DNA of 64,000 nucleotides, taken from assembly GCA_033675545.1 (NCBI GenBank), contig JAWDGP010006291.1, positions 90,001 through 154,000 of the forward strand. The letters are read 5' to 3'. The stretch is from Elysia crispata. Its lineage: Eukaryota > Mollusca > Gastropoda > Plakobranchidae. Made by a program: the position numbers and the translations under genes. Positions 1-17,180 of this stretch are shown piece by piece. The notes below the pieces were generated by a model. It saw nothing but the letters and a program-made list of their open reading frames with translations, had not been told where the DNA came from and did not search any database. The stretch's first letter is position 1; every line of letters begins with the position of its first letter.

Positions 1-354
1 CTTCAAACTTCATACTTTTATCAGTGACTCATTAGATATAGATCTAGATCTCTAGATAGCAAGTTGTGAAGAAAGCGTAAATTGGAAGCACCTTGAACAA
101 AAATAGGCCTACAATGTAACGGACTATAGTCGTTGACATGATCAGTGATGATGCCTATGTTTCTCATCTAGCCTCTGCTAACCATCTAGATCTAGATCAA
201 GATTAGCTACATAGCGTAACAATTGTATGTTATGGTGGACTACAACTCAAGGAAATTCAAAGGTGCTCATTTCAACAAAATATCTTTAATAATCAGTTTT
301 GTTGATAAACCTTTTGTAATGGAATCTGAAACAAATAAGGCAATTGTAATCAAT

Positions 355-1445
355 TAATCAGTCAGGGGTCCCGCTCCTTAGTGTAGGCAATCTTAACCTT
401 ACACACATTTCTATCTCTCCTTTGCTTTCAAAGTATATGTGACCTGTCCTACTTCAAGCCTCTTTGTAGTCCATCCAACATTTTTTTACAATGCTGTTTT
501 CAAGTGCTGCATTTTCCTTCGATCATTCTAGTTGTCATAAAATGTCTTGTTTCTCTCTTCTCATCACATGGCCAATCAAAGTTTCCTGGCACTTATGTAT
601 TCTGTTTTTGAATGATCTTGTTTTGGCAGCTTCTTGTAACACTGTCTGTTTGATTTCTTTACAGTCTATGAGATTCGTAGCACTCTCAGTAGGAACAGCA
701 TGCCGTTGCCTCTTATTTCTTTTGCAATTGTTTTTAAATTGTCCAGGCCTCACATCAATACATCAGGATGGGTTCAATATAGCACACTAGAGTTCTTCTT
801 GTGTGAATGGAGGTGCGTTTTTTTGGTTATAACCGATTTCATTCTGTGGAAACTTTTTTTGCCTTGCGGTATTCTTGATTCTATTTTAAGTTTTGTTTTG
901 ACCATCGCTCGATGTTAAAGTACCCAGTTTGAAATTATCCCTTTGCTTGAGTTTATTCATGTTGATAAAGGTGTACATAGATCTGTGAATACTCATCCTT
1001 TCGATTGATGATCGTTATTTCTGTCTTTTGCCATTCAATTCTAACCGTTCCTTTCTGCTTTCTTCTTCAACTATGTCTAATAATTGTTGCAAGTGTTCTT
1101 TATTTTCTGCAACTAATACAATGTCATAAGCATATCTCAGGTTATTTATGTTCTGCCCTGCTTCTTTAATTCCTGAGTATTCTATTAAGTTTTGTATCAT
1201 CATATCATTTCACTGTGTAGAGAGAAAAGATCTGGGGAAAGCACACATCATTGTCTGACTCCACACTTTATATTTATAAATGAGCTGATTTCCCCAGCAA
1301 CACTCAGTGCCACAATCTGTTCTAGTACATGTTTTTGATCACTTGTAGATCATGAATTTTTGTGATTATTTCATCATGTTGAACTCTGCCAAACGCCTTG
1401 AAGTCAATGGAGCGCAAATTTATACCTTTTTTTGTACTTCCAGAA
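355..1445 (-). mobile_element. Non-LTR retrotransposon (LINE) fragment, RT to 3' end
   Basis: Broken frames on the minus strand read as a LINE reverse transcriptase: SIDFKAFGRVQHDEIITKIH near 1400, a degenerate catalytic box YAYD (normally YADD) near 1130, and the C-terminal RIHKCQETLIGHVMRREKQD near 560. Several stops and frameshifts interrupt it. It ends in a TGAT-type tail near 355. It belongs to the same family as the copy at 28560-29515. Confidence 0.8.
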
Positions 1446-5141
<3,696 letters not shown>

Positions 5142-5218
5142 CATCGAAAGCAAGCATGAAGTTACAATCCTTGGAGGATTAAATGAATTCATGGTGAAAT
5201 TCTATGGACCATCTGGTA
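5142..5218 (+). CDS. UBE2H: UBE2H coding exon 2
   Basis: Acceptor AG at 5140-5141 and donor GTAAGT at 5219. The first base completes a Leu codon carried over from the unseen exon 1, and the last base starts a Thr codon finished in the next exon. It encodes [16 protein letters not shown] and on to GPSG, the first strands of the UBC fold. Confidence 0.95.
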
Positions 5219-8200
5219 GTAAGTATTTATATTGCATCATTTTAAAATATTGTCAATTGTTGGACTTGAATTCTTTTTTTTTTTTTTTTTTTTACTGATT
5301 CGAGTACACCAACAACTCTCTGAGAGTCGTTTTGGAATATTTTTTTTTCGAAAAAGTAATGCATGTTATTTTTTAAGAGCTTATTAGATTTTCTCATTTT
5401 TGTGATCCACACTGAAAGTCAAACAACAGTGGTTAAGGTCTTTTGTTATTTTTAAAATTGAATGAGATTTACACAGAAATGATAAAATGTATAAATGTTG
5501 TTTCAACTTCCAGTACAGTTCATTTTAGTTTCTTATAATTTCGTTGTTCATCATGTAATGTAATAGTTTGACACACTTTTGTTTACTTTAAAAAGTGCAG
5601 TGCAGGTAGCATCTTTAAATGTTGTAGAAAAAAAATATTAAGAGACTGCAAGTCATCAGGAATTCAAGCTATTAGAATACTAAAAGAGCCATAATATTTT
5701 ACAGGATAAATGATTTTATAAGGCATGGAAATGCGTCTAAATATTTCAATGTGTGAAACAAGACAAAAATAATTTTTTTTAATACAATTTGATTTCAACC
5801 TGTTTGAATTGTTCAGAGATAATTAAGAGGTTTGCCTGTCTCTAAGCAAATAAAAAAAAAAAATGACATAGACAGTAAAAATCAAAAGTGCATATATTGC
5901 TGATATTCCGATTTCTTCTTCATACTAAGTCTTGACTTAAAGCGTCACTAAAATTTCAGGATGGGTTGTCTCATAGTTTTCAGGCAATTCTGCATTTTGT
6001 CTTCAATGAATGCTTAGTTAAGTCATGTGGGGTTCTTGACATGAATGTTCTTCCTAATAAGCATGTGAAAATTTAACATCCAGGTTTGCATCAAAAGTAG
6101 CATGAAAACTTTTTTGAAAGAATACACTTCTTATACTCTGGCAATGGCTATGAAGAGCAATATATACATCAGGAATGAATACTTTCATATTCAGAGTCAT
6201 ATGCAATATACAATGTACACGTGTTTCAATTTAGCAGTAGTTAATGACTCACAGCAAGGTCCAATAAAAGAAATCAATCGGACATTAAACAGGTACACAG
6301 CAAAATTTTAAGTTGAGCGTTGTACATTTGCATTTCATTACGAGTTAAGAGTGCAAGTTCCATTCGCAGTTTTTCATATAACAAATATCATCATTGATTG
6401 GTTATAATTGCACATTAGCTGACAATTCCATGGTTTAGTGTGATGACTCAGTTTTGCATTAGCATAATTATTTATCATATTCGACTCGCAGAACTTGTAA
6501 AACAAAAGGAAATTATTGACTCTTTTGAAGAAAAAAAAAAGTTAATAAAAAATAAATGTAAACAGGGAGTTTTTACGACTCTGACATTTTAGTTAAACAG
6601 AGCTTTTTTATTGTTCAAATAAGATTAATTGCATGAAACTTACATCATGTCCACTGTAGATCCAGCACACTTGTCATGCTTGCAAAATACAATGGGGAAA
6701 AAATGGAGGTTTACTATTGCAGATTGGTACCTAAACTTTTATGGTGTCAAATCCACATAGATATAAGCTGAACACAAAGTTTCGTTCAAAAATAAGTTAG
6801 AATGACCTCATAAGTTGTCTTGTAATATGTAACTTCTCAGTTTTCTTTCCAGAGACCTACTTAAAATTGCTGTGTTGAATGTTTAAAAAAAACATGTTCC
6901 AAGCCTCCTTAGTCCTGTTGGAAAAGATCTGTAAATTAGTTATGTATGACAACATGACACTCTCTCCTTTTCTTTCTGACTGGTAAACGCCATGTTTCAA
7001 AACTTGATATGGTGCAAGAGAATAGTTTGAAGACAATTGACAAGGGAAGGATGAAATGTTTTGTATGGGTTATATATGTCATGTGTGATTTCAGGTAATG
7101 GTGGGATGTTTTTTGATGGTTTTTTTTTTTTTTGTTTAAGTTAACTAAATTTTATTAGAGCTAAAAAGCCAATTGAACTGCAGAGGTTCAAATTACAGGA
7201 AAAAAAAATACACATGAGGGCAAAAATGAAAAGCATTTTGAGACATAACTTCAGATATGGAGTATCACACATGTCACAGAGTTATTCTCTTGTCCTTTTC
7301 ATTGGTAATTTTATATGCTGCTTTTTCTATGCCTTAACCATTGAGATGTTAGCGATAACATACATGATTTTTTTTTATTCCTTAAGTATTTGAGTCAATT
7401 TGCAAAACCCAATTCAAAGGCTCACCCACTCATGGCACATATTACTTACAGATAAAAAGGTCAAAACAGAATCTTGATTGTTAAATAGTCAGGGTCTCAA
7501 TTCAAGGTAGATACTACTTTTATCAGCAGATAAAGTTAGAGAGAAAAAACTGCCTTTTGTTGGCTGTTTCTTCTAATTTTCATTGGTTTCTTTTCAACGA
7601 ATTCAAAGCTCTCATGCATTTATGCCAATTATTAGAAAAATGAGAATCAATTTCGCAAAAGATTGCGAAAAGATTTTTAATAAGTAATATTTTAAGAGCA
7701 GGAAAAATTTTTTGTAAGAGATTTGTTTCTTTAATCATTCTAGCACCATATGAGGGAGGTGTGTGGAAAGTACGAGTAGACCTACCAGACAAATACCCTT
7801 TTAAATCGCCATCAATCGGTGAGTATCTTATCTATTTTTTTTTTAAGGTTTAAACTGAATTCTTTTATTATTCATTTTTGTATTTTTCTATGCTGGTCAA
7901 TTTGCTTCGGTATTGCCATCAAAATGTGCTACAGCAGAAGGGATTGGTAGTTTTTTTGTCCTGGAAAAAGTTAATTTTATCCTTCAACCAGCACTTAAGT
8001 GTGGATGTCACAGATTTCAAACTGAATCTGGTTTTGTATGAAACATGCCCTGAAACAGAACGCTCTATTGTAACTATAAATATGCTAGGTCAAGATTTTG
8101 TAATCATGTTCAGGTCTTTTGAACTCTTACAAAAACTTATGAAATTATAAAAATCTTAGCTTTTAAAATGCTTTGAACTTCTATGATTGATGGTGCTGAA

Positions 8201-8630
8201 AACTCTAAACCCACCCAAATGCATCATTTAATAAAATGTTTGCTTATGGTTTCTGGAAAACCTCCTGCCCCCAATCAATAGAAATGAAGCACATTAGCAT
8301 AAAGTCTTTAGACGAAATTTACACGAAGTTAGGTCTGTTTATGTGGATATATGGATGTGATCATAACTTTTTTTATTATGCCTAAATTTATGTGTAGGCC
8401 TGTATCAGCATGAGTTCTGAATATTATTTATATTTCTATAATTTGCAAGCTTTTAATTTGCACATTTTTAGTATGTCTAAGTTTCTGTTAATTGGTATTG
8501 TTTTGCCTTCTTGTAAAGTTCTTTTGGATTTCAATACAGATAGAAAGTGCTCTATGAATCTTTTATTATAAGTAGTAGTAGTAGTTGTAGTTGTAGTAGT
8601 AGTAGTAGTAGTAGCAGCAGCAGCAGTAGC

Positions 8631-8716
<86 letters not shown>

Positions 8717-8795
8717 CAGTAGCAGCAGCAGTAGTAGCAGCAGTGGTAGTAGTAGTGGTAGTGTAGCAGCAGCAGCAGTAGTAGTAGTTGTAGTT

Positions 8796-8835
<40 letters not shown>

Positions 8836-8851
8836 CAGCAGCAGCAGTAGC

Positions 8852-8907
<56 letters not shown>

Positions 8908-11900
8908 CAGCAGCAGTAGCAGTAGCAGCAGCAGTAGTAGCAGCAGTGGTAGTAGTAGTGGTAGTGTAGCAGCAGCAGTAGTAGTAGTAGTAGTAGTAGC
9001 AGCAGCAGCAGCAGCAGCAGTTGTAGAAATAGTAGTAGTATTTTAGTTGTTTTTTCAAAGTTATCTCAAGAGAGTAAAATCTAGCATGAGATCAAAACTA
9101 TTCTTAAAGTGACTGTGAAGTTTTATCTCTCCTACCTGACATAGGAGACATCTGGCTGTTTATGGTTGTTGAAAGATTTGCTCCATGTGTATAAGACAAC
9201 CAATTCTTTCAATTGAAATAATTTGACCTATTTTGACTCATATTTTCTCGTCCACCAGGCTTCATGAATCGTGTGTATCATCCCAATATTGATGAAGTGT
9301 GAGTTTTTAAATTTTCCACCTTTTTATTTCATTTTATAGCTTTATTTCAGGTTGTTTCATTCAATGCTATAATTATATTGTACCTGCATTTGCAAAGCTA
9401 ATGATGATTATGGGGGAAAAAACATTATTAAGCATTAACACTTCCTAAAAACTTTTTTTGTTTTATATTTAACATTTTTCTATAAGGCATGACCCTAGCA
9501 ATTAACGTTGAATCATATGAGGATTCTCCAGCAGATCTCTTAAAAGGCATAAAAAAATTGAGCGGCTTGGCCATGTATGGGCTGAGTTAGTTGTGTCAAC
9601 ATAAATTTTACATGATTGTAATAATTTTTTTTTTAATTCTCGGAAAGAGGTTTAATTGCTTACAAAGATTTTGTAAAAGTCTGATCAACTGAATCGAATT
9701 TGTGAATAGTTAAAGGTGAATCATTCATGTCAACAACATTATTACTTATCTCAGTGTACACTAGGAAAATGGCATAGCTTTTGTGCTTTACACTACAGAG
9801 GGATTCATCAAATCAGCTTGTTATGAGTATCTTTACATATTTTTTTTTCTTCAATCCTGTAAAATCGTATTTTCATGTTGAATGTTAAATTAAAATTTGA
9901 TCGAAATTCTGTTGTCATACAAATTTCAATCCAGATCTGGGACTGTCTGTTTAGATGTCATAAACCAGGCATGGACAGCTCTTTATGGTATGTAAACATG
10001 TTTATTTTTTTTTTATTGCTCTGTTGATCTTTTATATGACGATAAATATAATCTACTGCATTAAGATTTTCGACATGCAAATTAAGATTTAATTGATAAC
10101 ACCCTTTCAAATTATAAAAGCTGAAATGAGAGATCTAGAGATAAATCTTTTTTTTTATTTGTTTGTTTCACTTCTCAGACCTTGCCAACATCTTTGAGAC
10201 ATTCTTACCGCAGCTTTTGACCTACCCAAACCCTGTAGATCCTCTGAACGGGGATGCTGCAGCACTTTATTTACACAAACCAGAAGAATACAAGAAGAGA
10301 GTTCGTGGTAAATGAAGTTTTAGTTTGTCTCTTTCTTATCAGATGTGATTTCTACAAAAAAAAAAAAAAAAAAGCTTTATAAAAGCTGATCATTATTGTC
10401 TATCATGTTCAAACTTTTGATTGTTTACATTGAACAATGCATGAATCATGTCTATAGCAAGAGCTTTACTTAACATCATAATTTCTTAACTTTTATTTTT
10501 TAACAAATAGAATTAAAAATAGCAAAGGCAGTATTCTTTCTAATGCTATTTTCCAGATTCAGACACCTGATATAATTTTCATTACCACTGAGACACATAT
10601 TGCATAACTCAGTAAAACTGTAAGAATATTTTTCCTAGGGTTGTCAAAGGCCTCGTATTGTTGAGCATGATTAGGAATCATTTACTTTCCTTTTCAAATT
10701 TTGTCCTTGTTTCTTTAATTTCTCTCTTTTTTTGTCAAACTTTACAAAGATTCATAAGTAAAGAAAACTTAGCATGGCTTTATATAATTTTTCCTGCTGT
10801 CCTATTTGCACACCTAAAAATATTAAATTTCCATGTTTATGTGTCAGACATCAGCTGTACTGATAATTCATTGAACAAACAATCTGGGCCCAATTCTCTA
10901 TCAGAATAGACAACAAACACTCTAGATTTTGATCCTTGTTCACGAACTAGATTAACAGTCTTCTCCCTTTATATCTAGTTGTTGTTACCTGGTATATTGC
11001 ATCAGGTGTAAGCAAGGTCTAACTGTTGCTTAGACTTCAAAGTGGTCAATTGCAAAGAAATTTTGTCAATCCCACAAGAGTGTTGATGATAGCTAAACCT
11101 GTTTGCCATTACTTCTTGCTCAGTTAGTCAGTACCTGCATATTTATGTAGGAAAAAAAACAAAAAAACAAGACCTTGTAGGCATTAGAGGGTGATTATCA
11201 TACATCAGTTGATTACAGTGTCATGTCAGCTCTTTAAGATTTGTGTTAAAATGACATTTTATTGCGGCTGGATCATCAGAGCCTGACATAGACCAAACAT
11301 AAATTTGAGTATTCTTGACAAAGCTTTTTCTTTACTATGTGGTGAATATGAAACCTAAATATAGTTATTTTTAGTGATCACATTCCACCTAGAAAGTGAT
11401 GTAGTAATACAGCAGCAAACATGTTGGCATTGTGATATTCTTCTTTGAAACTTAGTTTAATTAATTTCTGTAATCATAATGATGTACGATAATACTGAAA
11501 TCAAATAAACAATTAACAAAGAGAAATAAGCCGTTAGATCAGTAGCAAGTGGTGAACTGTTTGTAGGATTCTTCAATCAATCAATCAATCATGTTGCGTT
11601 TACTCCCAACCTAACCTGGTCCATCCTCTGCTTGAAGATAAGTAAAAGCTGGTTCTCTTTGAACTTGGTCCTTTGATTGAAAATACATCTTGAACTTAAC
11701 TATTGGAAAGAGAGTAGGAGGTTAATAGCAGGGAAGGAGTGAATGGAAGTTTCGAGAGAAGGATGAGGGGAAGTAGAAGGAAATGCATAATATCTGACCA
11801 ACTGTAAGAAGGAATAAGAGATCTTGGCAAGGATAAGAAAAAGAGGAATGAGAATGAGGGATCTGAGTAGGGAAGAATACCAGAGGAAGGGGATTGTACT

Positions 11901-12534
11901 AATGTGAAGAAGAAGAAGAAGAAGGAGGAGGAGATGGGAGCTACAAGGGGAAAGGAGAAAAGAAATATTAATCAGGTGACATTATTCAAAGATTAAGAGA
12001 TAGTTGAGGTGCAGCAATAGGGCCAGGCAAAATAGGAAATGGGGCTTAGGACAAAACAAGATGGCAGAGGAAAACCCATGTTAAGAACAGTCTTTCTAAA
12101 AAGTTGTAAAAGAAACATACAGAAGATACATGTTCAGGGAATGTCATAAGTTACATGCATAATGAAAATGATGACAGCAGAAGATCAACTATAAAACAAT
12201 TCTTTTTAAATATGAATCTTAAATCTCTATAATGTCTGTAATAAATGAGTGTTTGAACATGAATGTTTGTGTATTTCCGATGTACCAAATACCCTAGAGA
12301 ATCCGTTTTCTACTGTGTTTATGTCAAATTGGTGTTACCCATATACATTTAAAAGTGCTCTCAGGTATGCCAATCAAACGAGTTTGTATGTTGACTATTT
12401 TTGTATTTTTCTCAGATTATGTTCAGAGATATGCCACAGAGGAAGCATTGCAAGAGTCAGAGCAGGATGCGTCTTCCAGTGAATCCTCCATGAGTGATTT
12501 CTCGGAGGATGAGGCTCAAGATATGGAGTTATAA
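5142..12534 (+). CDS. UBE2H: UBE2H ubiquitin-conjugating enzyme E2 H (5'-partial, six exons seen)
   Basis: E2 enzyme that takes ubiquitin from E1 as a Cys thioester and passes it on with an E3; in vertebrates it is the E2 of the CTLH/GID ligase. Coding exons: 5142-5218, 7744-7818, 9259-9298, 9935-9987, 10179-10307, 12416-12534. All junctions are GT-AG and the phases join without a break. Seen: [16 protein letters not shown] near the N-terminus, the E2 HPN motif at 9279-9287, the catalytic Cys in GTVCLDV (codon 9948-9950), the [12 protein letters not shown] segment, and the Ser/Asp/Glu tail ending [10 protein letters not shown]. The visible 493 nt plus an expected 53-nt first exon would give 181 aa, against 183 in human. 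The first coding exon (about 18 aa) was not found and probably lies upstream of the window. It converges on ZC3HC1. Identity is nearly certain because residues match the family almost one for one. Confidence 0.96.
7744..7818 (+). CDS. UBE2H: UBE2H coding exon 3
   Basis: Acceptor CTAG at 7740-7743 and donor GTGAGT at 7819. Encodes [19 protein letters not shown] and then KSPSI, the core strands of the UBC fold. Confidence 0.95.
8567..9042 (+). repeat. Compound (AGT)n/(AGC)n trinucleotide array, about 475 bp
   Basis: AGT repeats with AGC, GGT and TGT variants. A block containing AGTGGTAGTAGTAGTGGTAG occurs twice about 203 bp apart (near 8742 and 8945), so there is a higher-order repeat. It lies within UBE2H intron 3. 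The long Ser or Val reading frames through it are artefacts. Confidence 0.97.
9259..9298 (+). CDS. UBE2H: UBE2H coding exon 4 (HPN motif)
   Basis: A 40-nt exon with acceptor CAG ending at 9258 and donor GTGAGT at 9299. Encodes [16 protein letters not shown] is the conserved E2 tripeptide whose Asn supports catalysis. It sits about 220 bp after the end of the large AGT/AGC array. Confidence 0.95.
9935..9987 (+). CDS. UBE2H: UBE2H coding exon 5 (catalytic Cys)
   Basis: Acceptor CCAG ending at 9934 and donor GTATGT at 9988. Encodes [17 protein letters not shown]. The Cys at 9948-9950 is the ubiquitin-accepting residue of the family. Confidence 0.96.
10179..10307 (+). CDS. UBE2H: UBE2H coding exon 6
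   Basis: Acceptor CTCAG ending at 10178 and donor GTAAAT at 10308. Encodes the C-terminal helices of the UBC domain, including [20 protein letters not shown] and the [10 protein letters not shown] helix. Confidence 0.95.
12416..12534 (+). CDS. UBE2H: UBE2H last coding exon and stop
   Basis: Acceptor CTCAG ending at 12415. Encodes [12 protein letters not shown] followed by the acidic, Ser-rich tail typical of UBE2H, ending [10 protein letters not shown] and TAA at 12532-12534. In the family the tail is a site of phosphorylation; that is not testable here. Confidence 0.95.
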
Positions 12535-15500
12535 TAGAGGGAGGGAGGCCCCCAGCACCCTCGACTTCCCTTCCCTCCTTCGCTGGCTACACTCCATTCT
12601 GAGGGAATGGGGGCCCTCTCTCTAGTGTCTTTGTTTCCATACAGTATCAAATTAGTGTAGCAGATGACATGTATAAATGACTGTGTGAAGTTTTAATCAG
12701 ACTTGCAAGTTAGTTTGCTAAACTATGGGTGTGGTGATGCATAGATGAACATGCACTTTGAAATCTAATGCAAATTATTTTTTTTTATTTGAATTTCCTA
12801 TCTCTGAGCATTTACTTTCTCTTATTAACAAAATAAGGATTTTTATTAACTTGATGTTATTTTTTTTTTCTTTTTCAGGTTTAATGTTGGAATGTCCATT
12901 ACAGATATAGGTACCTTTTTACTAGATTAAAATATGTCATTTTTTTTTCACATCAAATTTGTTTTACATAATTTAGAAATTATTTTATGTCAAATATGAT
13001 TTTTCTTCTCCTTTTCTTGATTTTAAGAAACTCTCTTCACATTGCATCTTTTAACTTCTTCACATAAGAGCTAATGAAAATTACAAAATGATTGTATACA
13101 TCAATTTCTTTGGAAAGATATGAAATGAAAAGAAATAAAGTTTCAACTAAATTTTTAATTAATTGTTGGAAGCACATTTTCATTTGCTTTTACTCCATCT
13201 CAATAAACAGCTATACATAAATATATGATTATACAATGTATATATTTCATTGTAATTAGGCTGATGTCTTGAAATAATTCATTTCAAAAAGAGTTTTTAT
13301 TCGTATCACATTTTTAAAGTCTCTTCACTGAAAAGAAATTTCCCCAATCTTTGTAAGACGAACATTTTCGTGGAAACTGTGTGTAAGATACATGGAAGAA
13401 TTACTTTAGGTTGGCTGATAAGTGTACAGAAAATGAATATATGCATATGGCAGATGTATTGTGCAGCAAAGTTGGTTTTCTTTTCTATCATCCATATTAA
13501 AATGGGTTATCATCCATAATGAAATGGGATGGTGTGTATTTTAAATTTTGTGTGCGGTGCTTGGTTTTGAACTATGTTTTCCATTAATCATCTTCTCATT
13601 GCCATCATAGTGAATGATCTTTCTCGGAAATGTCATGATGTGACTAATTCTACTTATGTGAGTTACAGGTGTATGTTTATTTTGAGAAAATTTAGTAAAA
13701 TGCTGCAAATTTTGTGAAAAATAATTGCAAAAATCTTTGAGTAATTGTGACTTGCTGTGTTCTGAAATTATCGAAAGGGAGGCTCGTCTTGTTAACATTT
13801 TGAAAAACTAATTAAATGTGACTATTTTAGGTTGTTTTTTTTTCTTATAAACACTTGCTGTTGTTGAAAAAATGAGGTGGCACATCTTTTTTTTTTTTAT
13901 TAAACCAAAAAGAATGAAATAAAATGTCCAGCTGAGGATTCCCAGCCAGATCTGCAAGATTCTACAGTTATAAATCGAGACCTGATACGGAGAGAGCATA
14001 ATTAAGTCTTAGGCGGAAAAGGGTCCATTCTATTAGGATTAAAGTGAATAAGAATTTTATCTTTTGGAAGATATTTGTAAAATTCTGTAAGAGAAGAGTG
14101 GTGAATTGTGTTGGGGGGGTGAAAATGAATGAATTATTGCGTACATACTTCTTTTGGAAAAGTTTATGGATGAAAGAACTTAAATATATGAACTCTTTTT
14201 GTTCATTATGACATGAATGAAGTTATGTACATCCCAATTGCACCATTTTATATGTATTCTATTTCCAGTGATCCAATGTGATCCAATCTGACAGCAACAT
14301 GTTGCCAGATTTCTTGTAAAAGATTGTGTGTGTGAGTTGCAATTTTGTTTTTTTTTTTGTATTCCAAAGGACTAGATGTTGAAGATGCCTCACCATGCCA
14401 TCCCTCAGGGTTTGAAGAAATGTCAACAAAGTTAAGTAATATTGGTAATAGTATTTTTTCAGGCTTACATCATACCAGTAGAGTTCTACCACTTTAAATT
14501 TACTTCTGAACATATGAGGAGGTGTGGCTGGATCTGACAAGCTTCACTGTCAAATTTCGTTCATCCCATAGTGTTTTGTTTTTTTTAGTGTATCATACTA
14601 TGACAAAATCTGATTCTCTAGAATAAATTGTTCGACCTTTCTAAGAATGAATATTCCTGAATGCCTCTTTTGTCTAATTCATGTGTGGAAATCTGTTGGT
14701 TGAAAATCTTTGTGTTCTAGAAAAGTGAAGAACTTCAATTCAGTGGGATGTTTGTGATAGCTTGATTGCTTTTATGTAATTTTATTTGTGAAGAAGTCAA
14801 ATTATTTGTATGGTTTAACATTAACAGCTTCATTTATTTTATTTTAATAGCAAATAGTGATAGATAAATTTTGAGTTTTGTAATTTCCCAATGAAAAATT
14901 GTGAACATCTTGTATTAAATCTGTATGTTTTAAGTTTAACAGATATTTAGCTCCAGACAGACTCCTTCAACACTCTCAGGTATTGAAGACTTTTATAAAT
15001 CCACGAAATAAAAATAATTGCATTTGCTTTTTTTTTTTTCAATATTCAATCAGCTGATCCAGGGAAGGTAAATGCCATTTTATTTTTCAAGATAAACTTT
15101 TTTTTCTCTCCACAAACTCATGATGTCTGACATAGTTGCATCTTAGCTCATATTAATGATAATCAGTACCTTTGCAATATTTTAATGTTTTTTTCTGCTA
15201 CGTCATCTTTCAATAATTACTTTCTAAAACAAAAGATAACCATTGCTCATTGAGTTAATGATTAAGATTAAGCCATAGACACATCAAATGCTTTCTCCGA
15301 GATCTATACCTGAAAACAGCATGCTCTATTGTAAATGGTTATGAAGTGAAATATAGCTTGCCAAAGGTGTATGACTGATACTGTATTTGTAGAGTCTAGA
15401 GAGATATTTCCATTCGACAGTTAAAACAGTTATTGGTTACCTAGTCATTGAGCTGCTATGAGATGGTTCTCCCTCAGCGATAATTGTATTTTTGTATCAG

Positions 15501-16883
15501 AAATATCCAATGCAGTGCATGCTAATCATCCAAGAGAAAATTTATAAGCTTTCTGTTGTGTATTTCAAAATTATTATTTGAAACGTGGTAGTTTGTACCA
15601 AAATCGATGATGGTCCAGAGTCGGAGACAATTTTCTTATTTTGTGAAAGATATTTGAATGGATGAAGTTCTGATGTGCACAAGAAACTTTTTCTCTTCCT
15701 CTAGTCAAAGATTTTTGTTTAAATCTCTTAACTAGCAGAGAAAATTATGGTTTGTCTCTGGCAGGAAGTTTTTTAGTTTCTATTTTTATATGTGATGTGT
15801 CAGAAATTCTATACTGTTAGTGTTAACAAAACACAGCCAAAGATGTAGTTGATTTTTGTAAGAATAATTTTTTCTTTATTTTCTGAGCCTCTGAAGCTTT
15901 TTAATATATATCATAATTGATATTTGTCTGTCATCCTATAAGTGAGCTTAAGTGAAACTTCTTATCATAGTCTTTTGGTATAAAAAGAGCAACAAAACAA
16001 AAAGTTAAAGGCATTTATTCTAGTTTATAGAATAAAAAACAAATTTCTTACAAAAGTCTTTTCAATTTAAATTGCTCTTAACAGTGAAATGATTAAAAAA
16101 CAACTGAGACCTATGCAGGTTATGACAGCTTAAAAACAAAGATCCTTTTTTTTTTCTACTTTTCACCAACCATGAAAACTATCATGACTTGATCCATATA
16201 AATCATGATGCACTCTTTCTTTCTACAAGGATATAAAATTTCAAGAATTTTTTTTTATCATAAGTTTAATACCGCTTTTCATGGGTTGAGCGATTTTTAG
16301 AAATTGGAATTAATGCTATTGATAAATTTTGACATCTGAATTTTAGTTTCGTGTTTGTGAATTTGATAAATACTGTGGTGTCTTTTGTTGTTGAATACAG
16401 TTTGTACGAGTGTAAGTCACTGGGCTGCTATACCTCTGATTTGACAGTGAAATCATGGTAACTAATGATTCATAAAAATTTGTAGAATCCATGTAAGAAA
16501 AGGAGAATTAAAAATATGTAAATTCCACGTCTTACTCATATATATATATATATTCCTTTTTTTTTTTCCTTCAAGGCCGCTATGCACATTTTGGGATGAT
16601 ATTTTCATTTTTTTTATTCATTTGTAATGCCATTTTCATCTACATGCTCTCAGAAGCAATTTTCTTTTTGAAAGCAGGGTTTTTTACTAAGATATCTAAA
16701 GAAAGGGAAATTGTATTAGTTAGCCTTTCTTTTTGGCATAATGTACTGAGCTGGTTTCAAAGCAATATTATAAAGCTATCTGGTTTAAAGCACATGTTTC
16801 TAGGATTTTAATTTTGCAAGTGGATTGTATAATTTTCAGTCGCATTTTAAAAAAGTGAAACATTTTGATTCTTGAATCTTTAA
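12535..16883 (+). other. UBE2H 3' UTR and downstream flank
   Basis: Non-coding sequence after the UBE2H stop. A first AATAAA is at 13134-13139, and more lie near 17.5 kb, so the transcript end is unknown; UBE2H has a long 3' UTR in vertebrates. I see no gene, RNA gene or clear transposon in it, only homopolymer T and A runs. Confidence 0.45.
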
Positions 16884-17180
16884 CCCCTTGGCTGCTACAT
16901 GTTTTTCCCCACTGTGTGCTAAGAATCTTTTTAACAGATTTTTTTCATTTATCACTACAAACACAGTCTCAAAACAGAAAAGAGTGACATTAATTTCTGT
17001 TTTACTCATTACAGAGGGTTGACCCTTACTTGCAGGCTAAAATTAGACGTAAAAAATTTGCATTGTGTTGCCGCATCAATGAAATATATAGGGTTATGAT
17101 GGACATACCTTGTGCGTCTACGGCACACAGGGCTCTCTATTTGGAGAAAGTACCTTGTTTGTCTGCAGTGCAGCCAAAGG
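16884..17180. mobile_element. piggyBac-type MITE (297 bp, TTAA target site)
   Basis: The left end reads TTAA then CCCCTTGGCTGC; the right end reads GCAGCCAAAGGG then TTAA. These are inverted termini flanked by intact TTAA duplications at 16880-16883 and 17181-17184, the signature of piggyBac insertions. No transposase is present, so this would be a non-autonomous element. It sits between UBE2H and ZC3HC1. Confidence 0.65.

Noticed and set aside
8547..9058. Long poly-Ser/Val frame (+) and poly-Leu/Thr frame (-)
   Set aside because: Artefact of the AGT/AGC array inside a UBE2H intron.
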